Positions 53,240 to 62,158 of a DNA stretch of 64,000 nucleotides are shown in pieces. Positions within the stretch are counted from its first letter, which is position 1. Every line of letters begins with the position of its first letter. The stretch spans positions 1 through 64,000 of the forward strand of contig DWZS01000003.1 of the NCBI GenBank assembly GCA_019117445.1, written 5' to 3'. The notes beneath the pieces were generated by a model. That model saw nothing but the letters and a program-made list of their open reading frames with translations, ran no database searches and was not told where the DNA came from. Position numbers and translations under genes: made by a program. The DNA is from Candidatus Limosilactobacillus excrementigallinarum. GTDB lineage: Bacteria > Bacillota > Bacilli > Lactobacillales > Lactobacillaceae.

Positions 53240-53793
53240 TGGAAAATAAAAAAGTATTTGTCATTACCGGTGCAACGGGGTCGGGAAAGACCACGGTTGC
53301 CCGTTATTTAAAGAAAAAGTATGACATGTTTAAGGTGATCACCCATACGACCCGAACACCGCGGTCGAATGAACAAAATGGGGTTGATTACTATTTTGAA
53401 AATCGTGATTCAATGCAAAAATTACATTTATTGGAGAAGGTTGAATATGACCATCATTGGTATGGTTCTTCATTAGAAGGGTTAAAGCAGGGGTGGCAAA
53501 ATCATCAATTTGATGTCATTGTGTTGGATACCAAGGGTGCGATTACCTATAAAGAAAAACTTGGCGATCAAGCAGTCATTATTTTTCTGACGGTTTCCCA
53601 TCTAAAAAAACTGGCTGAACGACTCAAAGCGCGGGGCGACCTGAAAAAGGCGATTACTTCACGGCTGAACAGTGCTGAATATGAGCGCGACCTGACCTTA
53701 CCACCTGAATTGAAAGGTAGAGCCCACGTAATTGTGAACGATCGATGGAAAGAAACGACTGCTAAATTGGATCAGATTCTTCGTCAGAAATAG
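53239..53793 (+). CDS. Guanylate kinase-like protein
   Basis: A 184-residue P-loop kinase of the guanylate kinase fold: Walker A GATGSGKTT (residues 10-18) and the GMP-binding THTTRTPRSNEQNGVDYYF. The lid and C-terminal part are more diverged than in housekeeping Gmk (which has RAP/EG signatures), so it is probably a second, specialised copy. It is coupled to the Nudix gene by a one-base overlap, hinting at a shared role in nucleotide metabolism or damage control. Confidence 0.75.
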   Translation: MENKKVFVITGATGSGKTTVARYLKKKYDMFKVITHTTRTPRSNEQNGVDYYFENRDSMQKLHLLEKVEYDHHWYGSSLEGLKQGWQNHQFDVIVLDTKGAITYKEKLGDQAVIIFLTVSHLKKLAERLKARGDLKKAITSRLNSAEYERDLTLPPELKGRAHVIVNDRWKETTAKLDQILRQK

Positions 53794-53804
53794 GAGCAAA
53801 CGAT

Positions 53805-54248
53805 ATGACGGAAAGTTTAAGACATGCCAAACAGTTAATTAAACAGCAGGGATTGCGTTGGACTAAGCAACGAGAATCTTTGATTAATATTTTGGATTCT
53901 TTCTTAGAACGGTACGTTGATATTACGGAAGTTGACCGTCAAATGCGTCAACAATACCCAAGTATTAGTCACGACACGATCTACCGTAATCTGCAGGAAT
54001 TTAAAGAGCTTAAGTTAGTGGAAACTAAGCAGGGTACGAATGGTTTGATGGTCAAATTAGAATGTGATCCGCACCATCATCACCACTTTATTTGCCAAAA
54101 CTGTGGCAAAGTGCAAGAAATTAAAATGCCTAATTTTGACTATGCTGCCTATCAAGCCCAGCTACCGGGAGCTAAGATTACTGGCCATAGTTTTGAACTG
54201 TATGGCTATTGCGCAGAATGTCAGCGAAAATTAAAGCGAAAATCTTAG
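53805..54248 (+). CDS. Fur-family metalloregulator
   Basis: A 147-residue Fur-superfamily regulator. The winged helix (residues 10-80; GLRWTKQRESLINIL, SHDTIYRNLQEFKE) is followed by a dimer domain with a histidine-rich CDPHHHHHFICQNCG and a second CAEC pair, forming the structural zinc site. The metal (Fe, Zn) or peroxide (PerR) specificity cannot be settled from sequence. It ends the Nudix/guanylate-kinase-like operon, 11 bases after the kinase. Confidence 0.87.
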   Translation: MTESLRHAKQLIKQQGLRWTKQRESLINILDSFLERYVDITEVDRQMRQQYPSISHDTIYRNLQEFKELKLVETKQGTNGLMVKLECDPHHHHHFICQNCGKVQEIKMPNFDYAAYQAQLPGAKITGHSFELYGYCAECQRKLKRKS

Positions 54249-54312
54249 AAGATCCTTAACATTCATCAAGGGGAAAGTTGATTATAATTGGGTACTAAAA
54301 GGAGCGTAGAAT

Positions 54313-54726
54313 ATGTTAAAAACACCACCATTTGTTACCCCATTTGCGCTAGTGTCATTAGTGTTAGCATTAGGTGCAACGAACGTGGTGGTTAACAAAA
54401 CCACCCATACTAATGAAGGGGCCAAAGTAACTAATACGCGGACTGATCGCAGAACTACTGATGATCGGCAGCAAAATGATAGTAACCGGAATAGTGATAG
54501 CGATAATCGGGATCGTGATGACCAATCGTCATCATCATCTGTGACACGCCAGAGCCAATCCAGTACAACAACAAATAATAATGCCGGGACGACCGGCCAA
54601 AACGAAACGACGACTAATAAATCGAATTCTACTAACGAAAATGCCACCACTACTAATAATGGCACTAATGGTAGTACCAATAATACCCAAACCAATACTA
54701 CTGGTGGAACAGAAAGTAATAACTAA
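54313..54726 (+). CDS. Secreted/anchored Asn-Thr-Ser-rich protein
   Basis: A 137-residue protein: one hydrophobic N-terminal segment (PFALVSLVLALGATNVVV, about residues 10-27), a charged Asp/Arg/Asn region (about 35-75) and a low-complexity tail of Asn, Thr, Ser and Gly. It is probably exported and held by its uncleaved helix. No domain or sorting signal (LPxTG) is present. It precedes the next membrane protein by 12 bases with a GGAG site between, so the two are co-transcribed. The opposite strand also reads open for nearly the full length but is judged a shadow. Function unknown. Confidence 0.65.
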   Translation: MLKTPPFVTPFALVSLVLALGATNVVVNKTTHTNEGAKVTNTRTDRRTTDDRQQNDSNRNSDSDNRDRDDQSSSSSVTRQSQSSTTTNNNAGTTGQNETTTNKSNSTNENATTTNNGTNGSTNNTQTNTTGGTESNN

Positions 54727-54738
54727 GGAGGGTAACGA

Positions 54739-55608
54739 ATGTTTAGTTTTCTTGATATGATTAACCACTCGCTGGGTTATTTTAATATCAATACCAAGTT
54801 AAAAAATAAAATCTATACAGTGGTTGCCTTTCTAGGGGATCTTTACCTAATTTATGTCACCTACCGATTACTTGCTAACCACGTTTGGATGCGAGGATTC
54901 CTATATTGTCTAGCGGTCCTGGCCATTACTTACTATGTATATCTGAATGCGGTTTATTATTTTCTGGATCGTACTTCGCAATTTGACGTTTTATCGCCAT
55001 GGCTGGTTAAAATTACGGGTTATGATCAAAGTAATGAAAACCGTGGACAAACGCGGGCTGATCGGGCAGCGGCGATGATTAGTAATCAGGCGAATGGCTA
55101 TTTCACAGATAGTAACCTGATTAGCGCAGACGTATCGATTGATCGTGAGGAGCAGTATAACCTACGCCATTTAGTAGATCAGTTAGTTGAAGAAGGGATC
55201 TTTACAGCTGACTATAACGGTAAGGATGCGTCGGCAATTATCGATGAATACAATCAGACTCACCAGCCAGTAAATGCGCTGAATGATCATCAAACACCAC
55301 CATACTTTGATTTGGTCAATGACGAATTTGGTCACCGCTTGGAAATTTATGCTGGTTTGAACCAAATGGAACGAGTAAGGGTCGGTCACATTACAAAGGT
55401 CGGCTTGACTGATGTACACGCGGCTCATGAAAAGTACCGCCTATATTTAGCGAACGTCTTTGTTACTGGCGGGCCGCATAAGATTCCAGGTCGGCGGGGA
55501 ACAACTATCTTGACGGACGGTGATTTTGGTTTAGTTGCCCATGTGGCGTATAAAAATCGTGAGTCACAAGGTGCCGTTGGACAGCAACGGCGTAATTTAT
55601 ATCAATAA
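54739..55608 (+). CDS. Lactobacillus-type membrane protein, DUF6681-like
   Basis: A 289-residue protein with two hydrophobic helices at about residues 27-45 and 52-73 and a soluble C-terminal domain of 215 residues. MINHSLGYFNINTKLKNKIYTVVAFLGDLYLIYVTYRL and YDQSNENRGQTRADRAAAMI match a lineage-restricted family I recall from lactobacilli; the assignment is tentative. GGAGGGTAACG precedes the start. It pairs with the low-complexity exported protein. No enzymatic motif is visible. Confidence 0.6.
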   Translation: MFSFLDMINHSLGYFNINTKLKNKIYTVVAFLGDLYLIYVTYRLLANHVWMRGFLYCLAVLAITYYVYLNAVYYFLDRTSQFDVLSPWLVKITGYDQSNENRGQTRADRAAAMISNQANGYFTDSNLISADVSIDREEQYNLRHLVDQLVEEGIFTADYNGKDASAIIDEYNQTHQPVNALNDHQTPPYFDLVNDEFGHRLEIYAGLNQMERVRVGHITKVGLTDVHAAHEKYRLYLANVFVTGGPHKIPGRRGTTILTDGDFGLVAHVAYKNRESQGAVGQQRRNLYQ

Positions 55609-55616
55609 AGTTATTA

Positions 55617-55655
55617 CAGGCGATGGTTACCTAAAAAACGGTCAGCCATGGCCTG
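55617..55655 (+). terminator. Terminator before malR
   Basis: CAGGCGATGG and CCATGGCCTG arms (one mismatch) with a 19-base loop and seven T. Confidence 0.7.
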
Positions 55656-55701
55656 CTTTTTTTGTTAAAATAATATTATTACGTTTGTGGAGGAAAATAG
55701 G

Positions 55702-56637
55702 TTGGTTACGATTAGAACAATTGCTGCTAAGGCCGGTGTTTCAACATCGACAGCGTCACGCGCGTTAAATGATAATCCCCGGATTAGCAGTAAAACTCGT
55801 CAGCATGTTAAACAAATTGCCCGTGAATTAGGCTATCGGCCTAATTTTTCAGCCCGAAATTTAAGTCGCGGGGAAGCTAATATCATTGGGGTGGTTTTCC
55901 CAATTCCAGATGCCAAGACGACCCAACCCGCCAACCCATTTCATATTGAAATTATGTGGGGAATTGGTAAGGCGATTCGACGTAAAAACTATGAAATGAT
56001 GGTGGCGATGGGGACCAATCAAGCGGACCTAGTCCGTCAGGTTGAAGCGATGGCTCAGCAAGCCAAAGTTCATAAATTTGTCCTCTTGTATTCCCAAAAG
56101 GATGACCCCGTTGTGGATTACCTACGTCAGCATCAATTGTCATATGTCATTGTCGGCCATCCATATAATGCCCTGGACCGCTTTGTTGATAACGATAATG
56201 TTGCGGTCGGTGAGGCGGCCACCCAACGATTATGTACACTGCACAAATTACACCAACCCGTGTTTATTCAATCCACAACTGACCATTCTTTTGAAAATGA
56301 TCGACGAAAGGGATATGAACAAGCAATGCAAAGCAAGTCTTTGCAACCAATGGTCGTTAAGCTCTCTCCACAGGACGATTTAATGAAATGGCTGGCTAGT
56401 CATCCGGCAGTGGATGGGTTAGTTTTTGCTGATGATGTGATTTACCTGCGCTATGCCCGTCAGTTAAAAGAAACCGAACTACCGGTGGCCTGTTTTAATA
56501 ACAGTCAATGGATTAAAGTCGTCTTTAGCGATCAAAGTGTAATTGACCTGCAACCACAGAAGTTAGGGGCAGAAGCCGTGAAGTTATTGTTTAATCCGCG
56601 TCACCACCATATTTATGTACCGTACCAAGTCAGCTAA
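55702..56637 (+). CDS. malR: LacI-family maltose regulator (MalR-like)
   Basis: A 311-residue LacI/GalR regulator: TIRTIAAKAGVSTSTASRALNDNPRIS is the headpiece, and VVFPIPDAKTTQPANPFHIEIMWGIG opens the effector domain, resembling MalR of lactobacilli. I place the start at TTG 55702, eight bases after GGAGG, which gives the usual short N-terminus before the helix-turn-helix. It is followed by its own terminator and then the maltose transporter promoter, where a matching palindrome sits on the -35 box. Confidence 0.85.
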   Translation: MVTIRTIAAKAGVSTSTASRALNDNPRISSKTRQHVKQIARELGYRPNFSARNLSRGEANIIGVVFPIPDAKTTQPANPFHIEIMWGIGKAIRRKNYEMMVAMGTNQADLVRQVEAMAQQAKVHKFVLLYSQKDDPVVDYLRQHQLSYVIVGHPYNALDRFVDNDNVAVGEAATQRLCTLHKLHQPVFIQSTTDHSFENDRRKGYEQAMQSKSLQPMVVKLSPQDDLMKWLASHPAVDGLVFADDVIYLRYARQLKETELPVACFNNSQWIKVVFSDQSVIDLQPQKLGAEAVKLLFNPRHHHIYVPYQVS

Positions 56638-56686
56638 ATCCAGTTAACAGGAGTGCTAATGCACGTAATCCAGGTTAGCTGGATTT
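56637..56686 (+). terminator. Terminator after malR
   Basis: AATCCAGTTAAC against GTTAGCTGGATT (one mismatch) and a T-run; separates malR from the transporter operon. Confidence 0.8.
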
Positions 56687-56702
56687 TTTATTTTAAATTT
56701 TG

Positions 56703-56740
56703 TGCAAACGGTTGCATTGGATAATGATGTTTGGTATATT
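56703..56740 (+). promoter_or_regulatory. mal operon promoter with overlapping MalR operator
   Basis: Palindrome TGCAAACGGTTGCA (56703-56716) overlaps -35 TTGCAT (56712-56717). A 17-base spacer leads to -10 TATATT (56735-56740). Binding of MalR to the palindrome would exclude RNA polymerase. Confidence 0.78.
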
Positions 56741-56751
56741 ATTAGGCGTAA

Positions 56752-56767
56752 TGTAAAAGCGCTTTCA
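56752..56767 (+). promoter_or_regulatory. cre-like box in mal leader
   Basis: TGTAAAAGCGCTTTCA, a 16-base near-palindrome matching cre with one insertion or mismatch, 12 bases after the -10 box. Confidence 0.6.
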
Positions 56768-56795
56768 AAAACGCGGATTTTAAGGAGTGTTTGTT

Positions 56796-58142
56796 ATGAG
56801 TCAAGAGAATTCACAAACTACTGGTTTGCCAACGCTCTCCAGTAGCATGATTTGGATGATCAACTTTGGCTTTTTGGGTGTGCAAACGGCATTTACCCTG
56901 CAAAGTTCGCAAATGAGTCGAATTTTCCAAACCATTGGTGCTGATCCAAATAACCTTGGATGGTTCTTTATTTTGCCACCATTGGCTGGTTTGATCGTTC
57001 AACCAATTATTGGTTATTATTCTGATCGAACCTGGGCACCTAAATTGGGTGGTCGGCGGCTTCCTTACTTGTTGTTAGGAACAATTGTGGCGGTAATTGT
57101 GATGCTCTTACTGCCCAACTCAGGGAGCTTTGGCTTTGGATATGGTTCACTAGCCGCACTTTGGTTTGGGGCAATTACGGTTGCCTTTCTTGATTTATCT
57201 TCCAATGTGGCGATGCAACCATTCAAGATGATGGTTGGTGACATGGTGAATGATGATCAAAAGAGCTATGCCTACGGAGTGCAAAGTTTCTTGTCAAACA
57301 CCGGGGCGGTACTGGCAGCGATCTTCCCATTTCTATTAACCTTGATGGGGGTTGCGAATAAAGCACCGAAGGGTGTGGTACCACAGTCAGTCATTATTTC
57401 CTTCTACGTTGGTGCTGCTTTACTGGTGATCACGAGCCTCTTCACGATTTTCCGGGTTCATGAATATGATCCAGCAACCTACGCTAAGTATCATGGCATT
57501 TCCGAAGCGGATAACAAAGAAGGCGGTAACTGGTTGACGTTGCTGAGACATGCACCAAAGGCTTTCTGGACGGTAACCCTAGTTCAATTCTTCTGCTGGT
57601 TTGCTTTCCAATACCTGTGGACTTACTCAGCGGGAGCCATTGCAAGTAACGTTTATGGAACGACGAATGCTTCAAGTGTCGGTTACCAAGATGCTGGTAA
57701 CTGGTATGGGGTTCTGGCGGCCGTTCAATCCATCGCTGCCGTGATTTGGTCATACGTCTTAGCCAAGGTGCCAAACAAGTATCACAAATTAGGGTATGCT
57801 GGTAGCCTTTTGCTCGGGGCCATCGGTTTTATCTCCGTCTTCTATATTCATGACAAGTGGACGTTAATTATTTCGTATACATTGGTCGGGATCGCCTGGG
57901 CCGGCATGAACACTTACCCACTGACCATTGTGACGAATGCATTATCTGGTAAGCATATGGGAACCTATCTCGGATTATTCAACGGCTCCATTTGTTTGCC
58001 ACAAATTGTTGCTTCACTGTTGAGTTTTGTGCTCTTCCCAATGCTGGGTGGTTCACAAGTCCACATGTTCCTGCTCGGTGGGGTGGTAATGATTTTAGCT
58101 GCCTTGTCAGTTGGAACAATTCACGAAACATATGTCCGCTAG
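56796..58142 (+). CDS. malT: Maltose transporter (GPH/SLC45-type MFS)
   Basis: A 448-residue 12-helix sugar permease, paralogue of the one at 35.6 kb (shared LQSSQMSRIFQTIGADPN, SDRTW, EYDPATYAKYHGI). Its position directly before maltose phosphorylase and pgmB, behind a MalR operator, makes maltose or a related alpha-glucoside its probable substrate, imported with protons. ATG at 56796 follows AAGGAG by eight bases; a GTG three codons earlier lacks spacing. Confidence 0.85.
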   Translation: MSQENSQTTGLPTLSSSMIWMINFGFLGVQTAFTLQSSQMSRIFQTIGADPNNLGWFFILPPLAGLIVQPIIGYYSDRTWAPKLGGRRLPYLLLGTIVAVIVMLLLPNSGSFGFGYGSLAALWFGAITVAFLDLSSNVAMQPFKMMVGDMVNDDQKSYAYGVQSFLSNTGAVLAAIFPFLLTLMGVANKAPKGVVPQSVIISFYVGAALLVITSLFTIFRVHEYDPATYAKYHGISEADNKEGGNWLTLLRHAPKAFWTVTLVQFFCWFAFQYLWTYSAGAIASNVYGTTNASSVGYQDAGNWYGVLAAVQSIAAVIWSYVLAKVPNKYHKLGYAGSLLLGAIGFISVFYIHDKWTLIISYTLVGIAWAGMNTYPLTIVTNALSGKHMGTYLGLFNGSICLPQIVASLLSFVLFPMLGGSQVHMFLLGGVVMILAALSVGTIHETYVR

Positions 58143-58195
58143 AAAGTTATTAAGAGAATTGAATTAAAAGGTTTAAAGTAAGAAAGGAATTTACC

Positions 58196-60448
58196 ATGAA
58201 AAGAACATTTGATATCGCTCCATGGCACGTTGCAACTAAACAATGGGATCCAGAAGATAAACGCCTTCAGGAATCAATGACTTCATTAGCAAACGAAAAC
58301 TTGGGAATGCGGGGCTTCTTCGAAGAAGGCTACACCGGTGACCATATGCAAGGAGTCTACCTCGGTGGAGTTTGGTTCCCTGATAAGACACGTGTTGGTT
58401 GGTGGAAGAACGGTTATCCAAAATACTTTGGTAAGATGATCAACGCGGTTAACTTTATGAAGTTAATCATTAAAGTTAACGGTGAACAACTGGACTTAAA
58501 CAAACAAACACCAAAAGATTTCAAATTAGATCTTGATATGAAACGGGGTGTCTTAACTCGTGAATTTACCGTTGAAATCGGTGGTACTGAAATGTACTTC
58601 AACTTTGAACGGTTCGTTTCGGCCGTCCAAAAAGAATTAGTGGGTCAACGGTTACACATTAAGAATCACGGTAATGATGATGCAAAGGTCGAAATTACCA
58701 GCATGATTGATGCGGATGTCTATAATGAAGACGCTAATTATGATGAACAATTCTGGAACGTTTTGGGTAAAAATGCTAGTGATGAACATGCCGAATTAAC
58801 TTCTGAAACGAAGCCAAACGACTTTGGGACGCCACAGTTTACTGTCGGAATGAAAACGACCACGAAGACGGATTTAGCCCACGTCGGTGATGGTACTGAT
58901 GAGAAGGATGCTTACAATAACTTTGCGGGCACAGTAGCTGCTGGCCAAGAAGTAACAATTGAAAAACGGTCCGTTGTCGTTACCTCCCGGGACTTTGATT
59001 CCCAAGCAGCGATCGAAAAGCGTTTAGATGATTTAACTGACCAATTAGATGGTCAAAGCTTTGATGATTTATTAGCTCCCCATGTACAAGAATGGGCCGA
59101 CCGGTGGACAAAGTCTGATGTTGAAATTGAAGGGGACGAAGGGGCCCAACAAGGGATTCGCTTTAACCTCTTCCAACTCTTCTCAACCTACTATGGTAAT
59201 GATTACCGGCTAAATATTAGTCCAAAAGGCTTCACTGGTGAAAAGTACGGTGGTGCTACATACTGGGATACCGAAGCTTACTGTATTCCAGTCTACTTAG
59301 GGGTTGCCAACCCAGAAATTGCCCGTAACTTATTAATGTACCGGTATAAGCAACTGGATGGTGCCTTTGTAAACGCTAAGGAACAAGGCTTGAAGGGTGC
59401 ATTATTCCCAATGGTGACCTTTAACGGGATCGAATGCCACAACGAATGGGAAATTACCTTTGAAGAAATCCATCGGAATGGTGACATTGCTTTTGCGATT
59501 TACCTATACACTAAGTACACGGGCGACAAGTCATACGTGCTTAACGAAGGCGCGGAAGTCCTAACCGAAATTTCGCGGTTCTGGGCAGACCGGGTTCATT
59601 ACTCACAACGGCAAAACAAGTACATGTTGCACGGGGTAACCGGTCCAGATGAATACGATAACAATGTTAACAATGACTGGTACACGAACCTACTTTGTCA
59701 ATGGACATTGAAGTACACACTGGAAATCTTGGCAGAAGTTGATGACGATGTTGCCAAGAAGCTCAACGTTTCCGAAGATGAAAAGCGTTACTGGAAGGGT
59801 ATCGTGGATAACATGTACTTGCCATACGACAAGCAAAAAGATATTTTCCCGGAAAATGATGGCTTCTTAGATAAAGACCTGACCCCAGTGTCTGAAATTC
59901 CAAGTGATCAACTCCCATTGAACCAAAACTGGTCATGGGACAAGATTCTTCGTTCACCATATGTTAAGCAAGGGGACGTTATTCAAGGCCTGTGGGACTT
60001 TATTGATGACTTTACCAAAGAAGAAAAGAAGAATAACTTTGACTTCTATGAACAATTTACGGTTCATGAATCAAGCCTTTCTGCTTCCGTTTACTCCATT
60101 ATTGCGGCTGACATTGGCTATGAAGACAAGGCTGTTGAATTATACGAACGTTCAGCCCGCCTTGACCTTGATAACTACAACAATGATACTTCTGATGGTT
60201 TGCACATCACTTCCATGACGGGTTCATGGTTGGACATTGTTCAAGGATTTGCCGGCATGCGGGTTCGTGATGATCAACTCCACTTTGCCCCATTCTTACC
60301 AAAGAAGTGGGATTCATACCAATTCCGTCAAATGTTCCGGGGACGGATCTTAAAGGTTAAGGTTGATAAGCATGGTACGAAGATCGACTTAGTATCTGGT
60401 GACCCAATTACAATTGATTTAGATGGTCAAAAGTTAGAATTAAAGTAA
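58196..60448 (+). CDS. mapA: GH65 maltose phosphorylase
   Basis: A 750-residue phosphorylase of family GH65. The catalytic Glu is Glu486 in VTGPDEYDNNVNN; YWDTEAYCIPVYLG and HNEWEITFEEIHRNGD line the (alpha/alpha)6 barrel. The N-terminal super-sandwich and C-terminal beta domains are complete. It converts maltose plus phosphate to glucose and beta-glucose-1-phosphate, saving ATP. pgmB, 19 bases on, turns the product into glucose-6-phosphate. Sister enzymes act on trehalose or kojibiose, but the mal context favours maltose. RBS AAGAAAGGA. Confidence 0.93.
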   Translation: MKRTFDIAPWHVATKQWDPEDKRLQESMTSLANENLGMRGFFEEGYTGDHMQGVYLGGVWFPDKTRVGWWKNGYPKYFGKMINAVNFMKLIIKVNGEQLDLNKQTPKDFKLDLDMKRGVLTREFTVEIGGTEMYFNFERFVSAVQKELVGQRLHIKNHGNDDAKVEITSMIDADVYNEDANYDEQFWNVLGKNASDEHAELTSETKPNDFGTPQFTVGMKTTTKTDLAHVGDGTDEKDAYNNFAGTVAAGQEVTIEKRSVVVTSRDFDSQAAIEKRLDDLTDQLDGQSFDDLLAPHVQEWADRWTKSDVEIEGDEGAQQGIRFNLFQLFSTYYGNDYRLNISPKGFTGEKYGGATYWDTEAYCIPVYLGVANPEIARNLLMYRYKQLDGAFVNAKEQGLKGALFPMVTFNGIECHNEWEITFEEIHRNGDIAFAIYLYTKYTGDKSYVLNEGAEVLTEISRFWADRVHYSQRQNKYMLHGVTGPDEYDNNVNNDWYTNLLCQWTLKYTLEILAEVDDDVAKKLNVSEDEKRYWKGIVDNMYLPYDKQKDIFPENDGFLDKDLTPVSEIPSDQLPLNQNWSWDKILRSPYVKQGDVIQGLWDFIDDFTKEEKKNNFDFYEQFTVHESSLSASVYSIIAADIGYEDKAVELYERSARLDLDNYNNDTSDGLHITSMTGSWLDIVQGFAGMRVRDDQLHFAPFLPKKWDSYQFRQMFRGRILKVKVDKHGTKIDLVSGDPITIDLDGQKLELK

Positions 60449-60467
60449 TTCAGGAAGGAGCTTAACC

Positions 60468-61127
60468 ATGAACTTTTCTGAGATTAAAGGATTTGCCTTC
60501 GACATGGACGGGGTCATTGCTGATACCGCCCGGTTCCATGGGCAGGCTTGGCACCAATTGGCTAACAAGGTGGGGACGGAATGGACCCCGGAATTAGCTG
60601 ATGCACTTAAGGGTGTTAGTCGGATGGATTCTCTCGAGTTGATTCTCAAGGCCGGTGGTCATGAGAATGACTATTCACAGGATGAGAAGGTCGCGTTGGC
60701 GACGGAAAAGAATGATAACTATGTTAAGTTAGTGGAAACTTTAACGCCGGCTGACATTTTACCGGGAATGAAAGCATTCTTAGATGAACTAAAGGCTGCA
60801 GGCTATCACTTAGTGTTAGCTTCTGCTTCCAAGAATGCTCCGAAAGTTTTAAAGTATCTGCAATTAACGGATTACTTTGAGGGGATCGTTGATCCAGCTA
60901 AGCTTTCTAAAGGGAAGCCGGATCCAGAAATTTATGTTGAAGCGGCCAAGACAATGAATTTGCCAGTTAACGAAGTGGCTGGGGTTGAGGACGCACAGGC
61001 TGGGATTCAGGCGATCAACGGTGCCGGAGAGCTCTCAATTGGGATCGGCAGTAGTCTGAAGGATGCAGATGTTAAATTTAATGAGACGAGCGAAGTTTCA
61101 TTAGACGCGATTAAAGCACAACTATAA
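60468..61127 (+). CDS. pgmB: Beta-phosphoglucomutase
   Basis: A 219-residue HAD enzyme: motif I GFAFDMDGVIADTARFH supplies the phosphoaspartate, ASASKNAPKVLK and KGKPDPEIYVEAA follow, and GVEDAQAGIQAI holds the metal-binding acid pair. The helical cap begins with WHQLA as in PgmB. It isomerises beta-glucose-1-phosphate from maltose phosphorolysis. AGGAAGGAG precedes the ATG. A terminator ends the operon. Confidence 0.93.
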   Translation: MNFSEIKGFAFDMDGVIADTARFHGQAWHQLANKVGTEWTPELADALKGVSRMDSLELILKAGGHENDYSQDEKVALATEKNDNYVKLVETLTPADILPGMKAFLDELKAAGYHLVLASASKNAPKVLKYLQLTDYFEGIVDPAKLSKGKPDPEIYVEAAKTMNLPVNEVAGVEDAQAGIQAINGAGELSIGIGSSLKDADVKFNETSEVSLDAIKAQL

Positions 61128-61158
61128 TCATAACTATTCACTCATCGCAACAATCATC

Positions 61159-61187
61159 AAGGAGGCCGGGAGTTACCCCGCCTCCTT
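61159..61187 (+). terminator. Terminator of mal operon
   Basis: AAGGAGGC arm paired with GCCTCCTT around a C/G-rich interior, with a T-run. Confidence 0.85.
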
Positions 61188-61257
61188 TTTATGTGGAAGA
61201 TGATAATGCAATTAATGGGCGTTCGGCGTAAGATATTAATCAAAGAGGAGGATCATG

Positions 61258-62085
61258 ATGAAATTTATTTCTTGGAATATTGATTCAATTAATGCTGCGT
61301 TGACTGGGACATCTACGCGGGCCGGAGAAACCCGGGAAGTTTTGCACAAAATTGCTGATTTAGCGCCAGATGTGATTGCCATTCAAGAAACTAAGCTTTC
61401 CAAAAATGGCCCCACCAAAAAACATTTCACAGTTTTGAATGAACTTTTCCCAGACTACCAAGTTGCCTGGCGGAGCTCAGTTGAACCCGCACGGAAAGGG
61501 TACGCGGGAACGATGTATCTTTATCGGACTGGCCTCGAACCAAAGATTTCTTATCCGCAAATTGGTGCTCCAGAACCCATGGATGATGAGGGCCGGATGA
61601 TTACTTTAGAATTTCCAGACTTTTTTGTTACAGAAGTGTATACACCAAACTCAGGAACCGGGCTCCGACGCTTGGCTGAACGGCAAATTTGGGATGATCG
61701 TTACCGAGAATATCTCCAGCAATTAGACCAGCAAAAGCCAGTGATCGCCAGTGGTGATTTTAACGTTGCTCATGAGCCGATCGACCTGGCCCATCCAGAA
61801 AATAATCACCATTCAGCTGGCTTTACCGACGAAGAACGTGAGCACTTTACTAAATTATTAAAGGCTGGTTTTACGGATAGTTTCCGTCACCTTCATCCGG
61901 AAGAAAAAGGTGCCTATTCCTGGTGGGCACAACGGGTGATTACCAGCAAGCAAAATAACTCTGGATGGCGGATTGACTACTGGTTGGTTAGTGATCGGAT
62001 CGCCGGTAAGGTAGTGAAATCATCGATGATTGATACCGGATCACGCCGTGATCATACGCCGATTGAATTAGACATTGATTTATAA
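61258..62085 (+). CDS. exoA: Exodeoxyribonuclease III-type AP endonuclease
   Basis: A 275-residue exonuclease III-family repair enzyme. KFISWNIDSINAAL, AIQETKL, GDFNVAHEPIDLAHPE and the C-terminal SRRDHTPIELDI supply the metal and catalytic residues (Asn, Glu, Asp, Asn, Asp, His). It cuts at abasic sites and trims 3' ends. Two ATGs lie side by side; 61258 has better spacing from GAGGAGG. Single-gene unit after the mal operon. Confidence 0.9.
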   Translation: MKFISWNIDSINAALTGTSTRAGETREVLHKIADLAPDVIAIQETKLSKNGPTKKHFTVLNELFPDYQVAWRSSVEPARKGYAGTMYLYRTGLEPKISYPQIGAPEPMDDEGRMITLEFPDFFVTEVYTPNSGTGLRRLAERQIWDDRYREYLQQLDQQKPVIASGDFNVAHEPIDLAHPENNHHSAGFTDEEREHFTKLLKAGFTDSFRHLHPEEKGAYSWWAQRVITSKQNNSGWRIDYWLVSDRIAGKVVKSSMIDTGSRRDHTPIELDIDL

Positions 62086-62158
62086 TTAATTTAGTCTAGA
62101 GGACATTCACAACCGTGGTATACTGAATTTGTGATTATAAATGAGAGAAGGAATAATT

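Noticed and set aside
54282-54695. Minus-strand open frame across the Asn/Thr-rich gene
   Set aside because: It mirrors the low-complexity sequence, has no ribosome binding site and opposes the clear operon direction.
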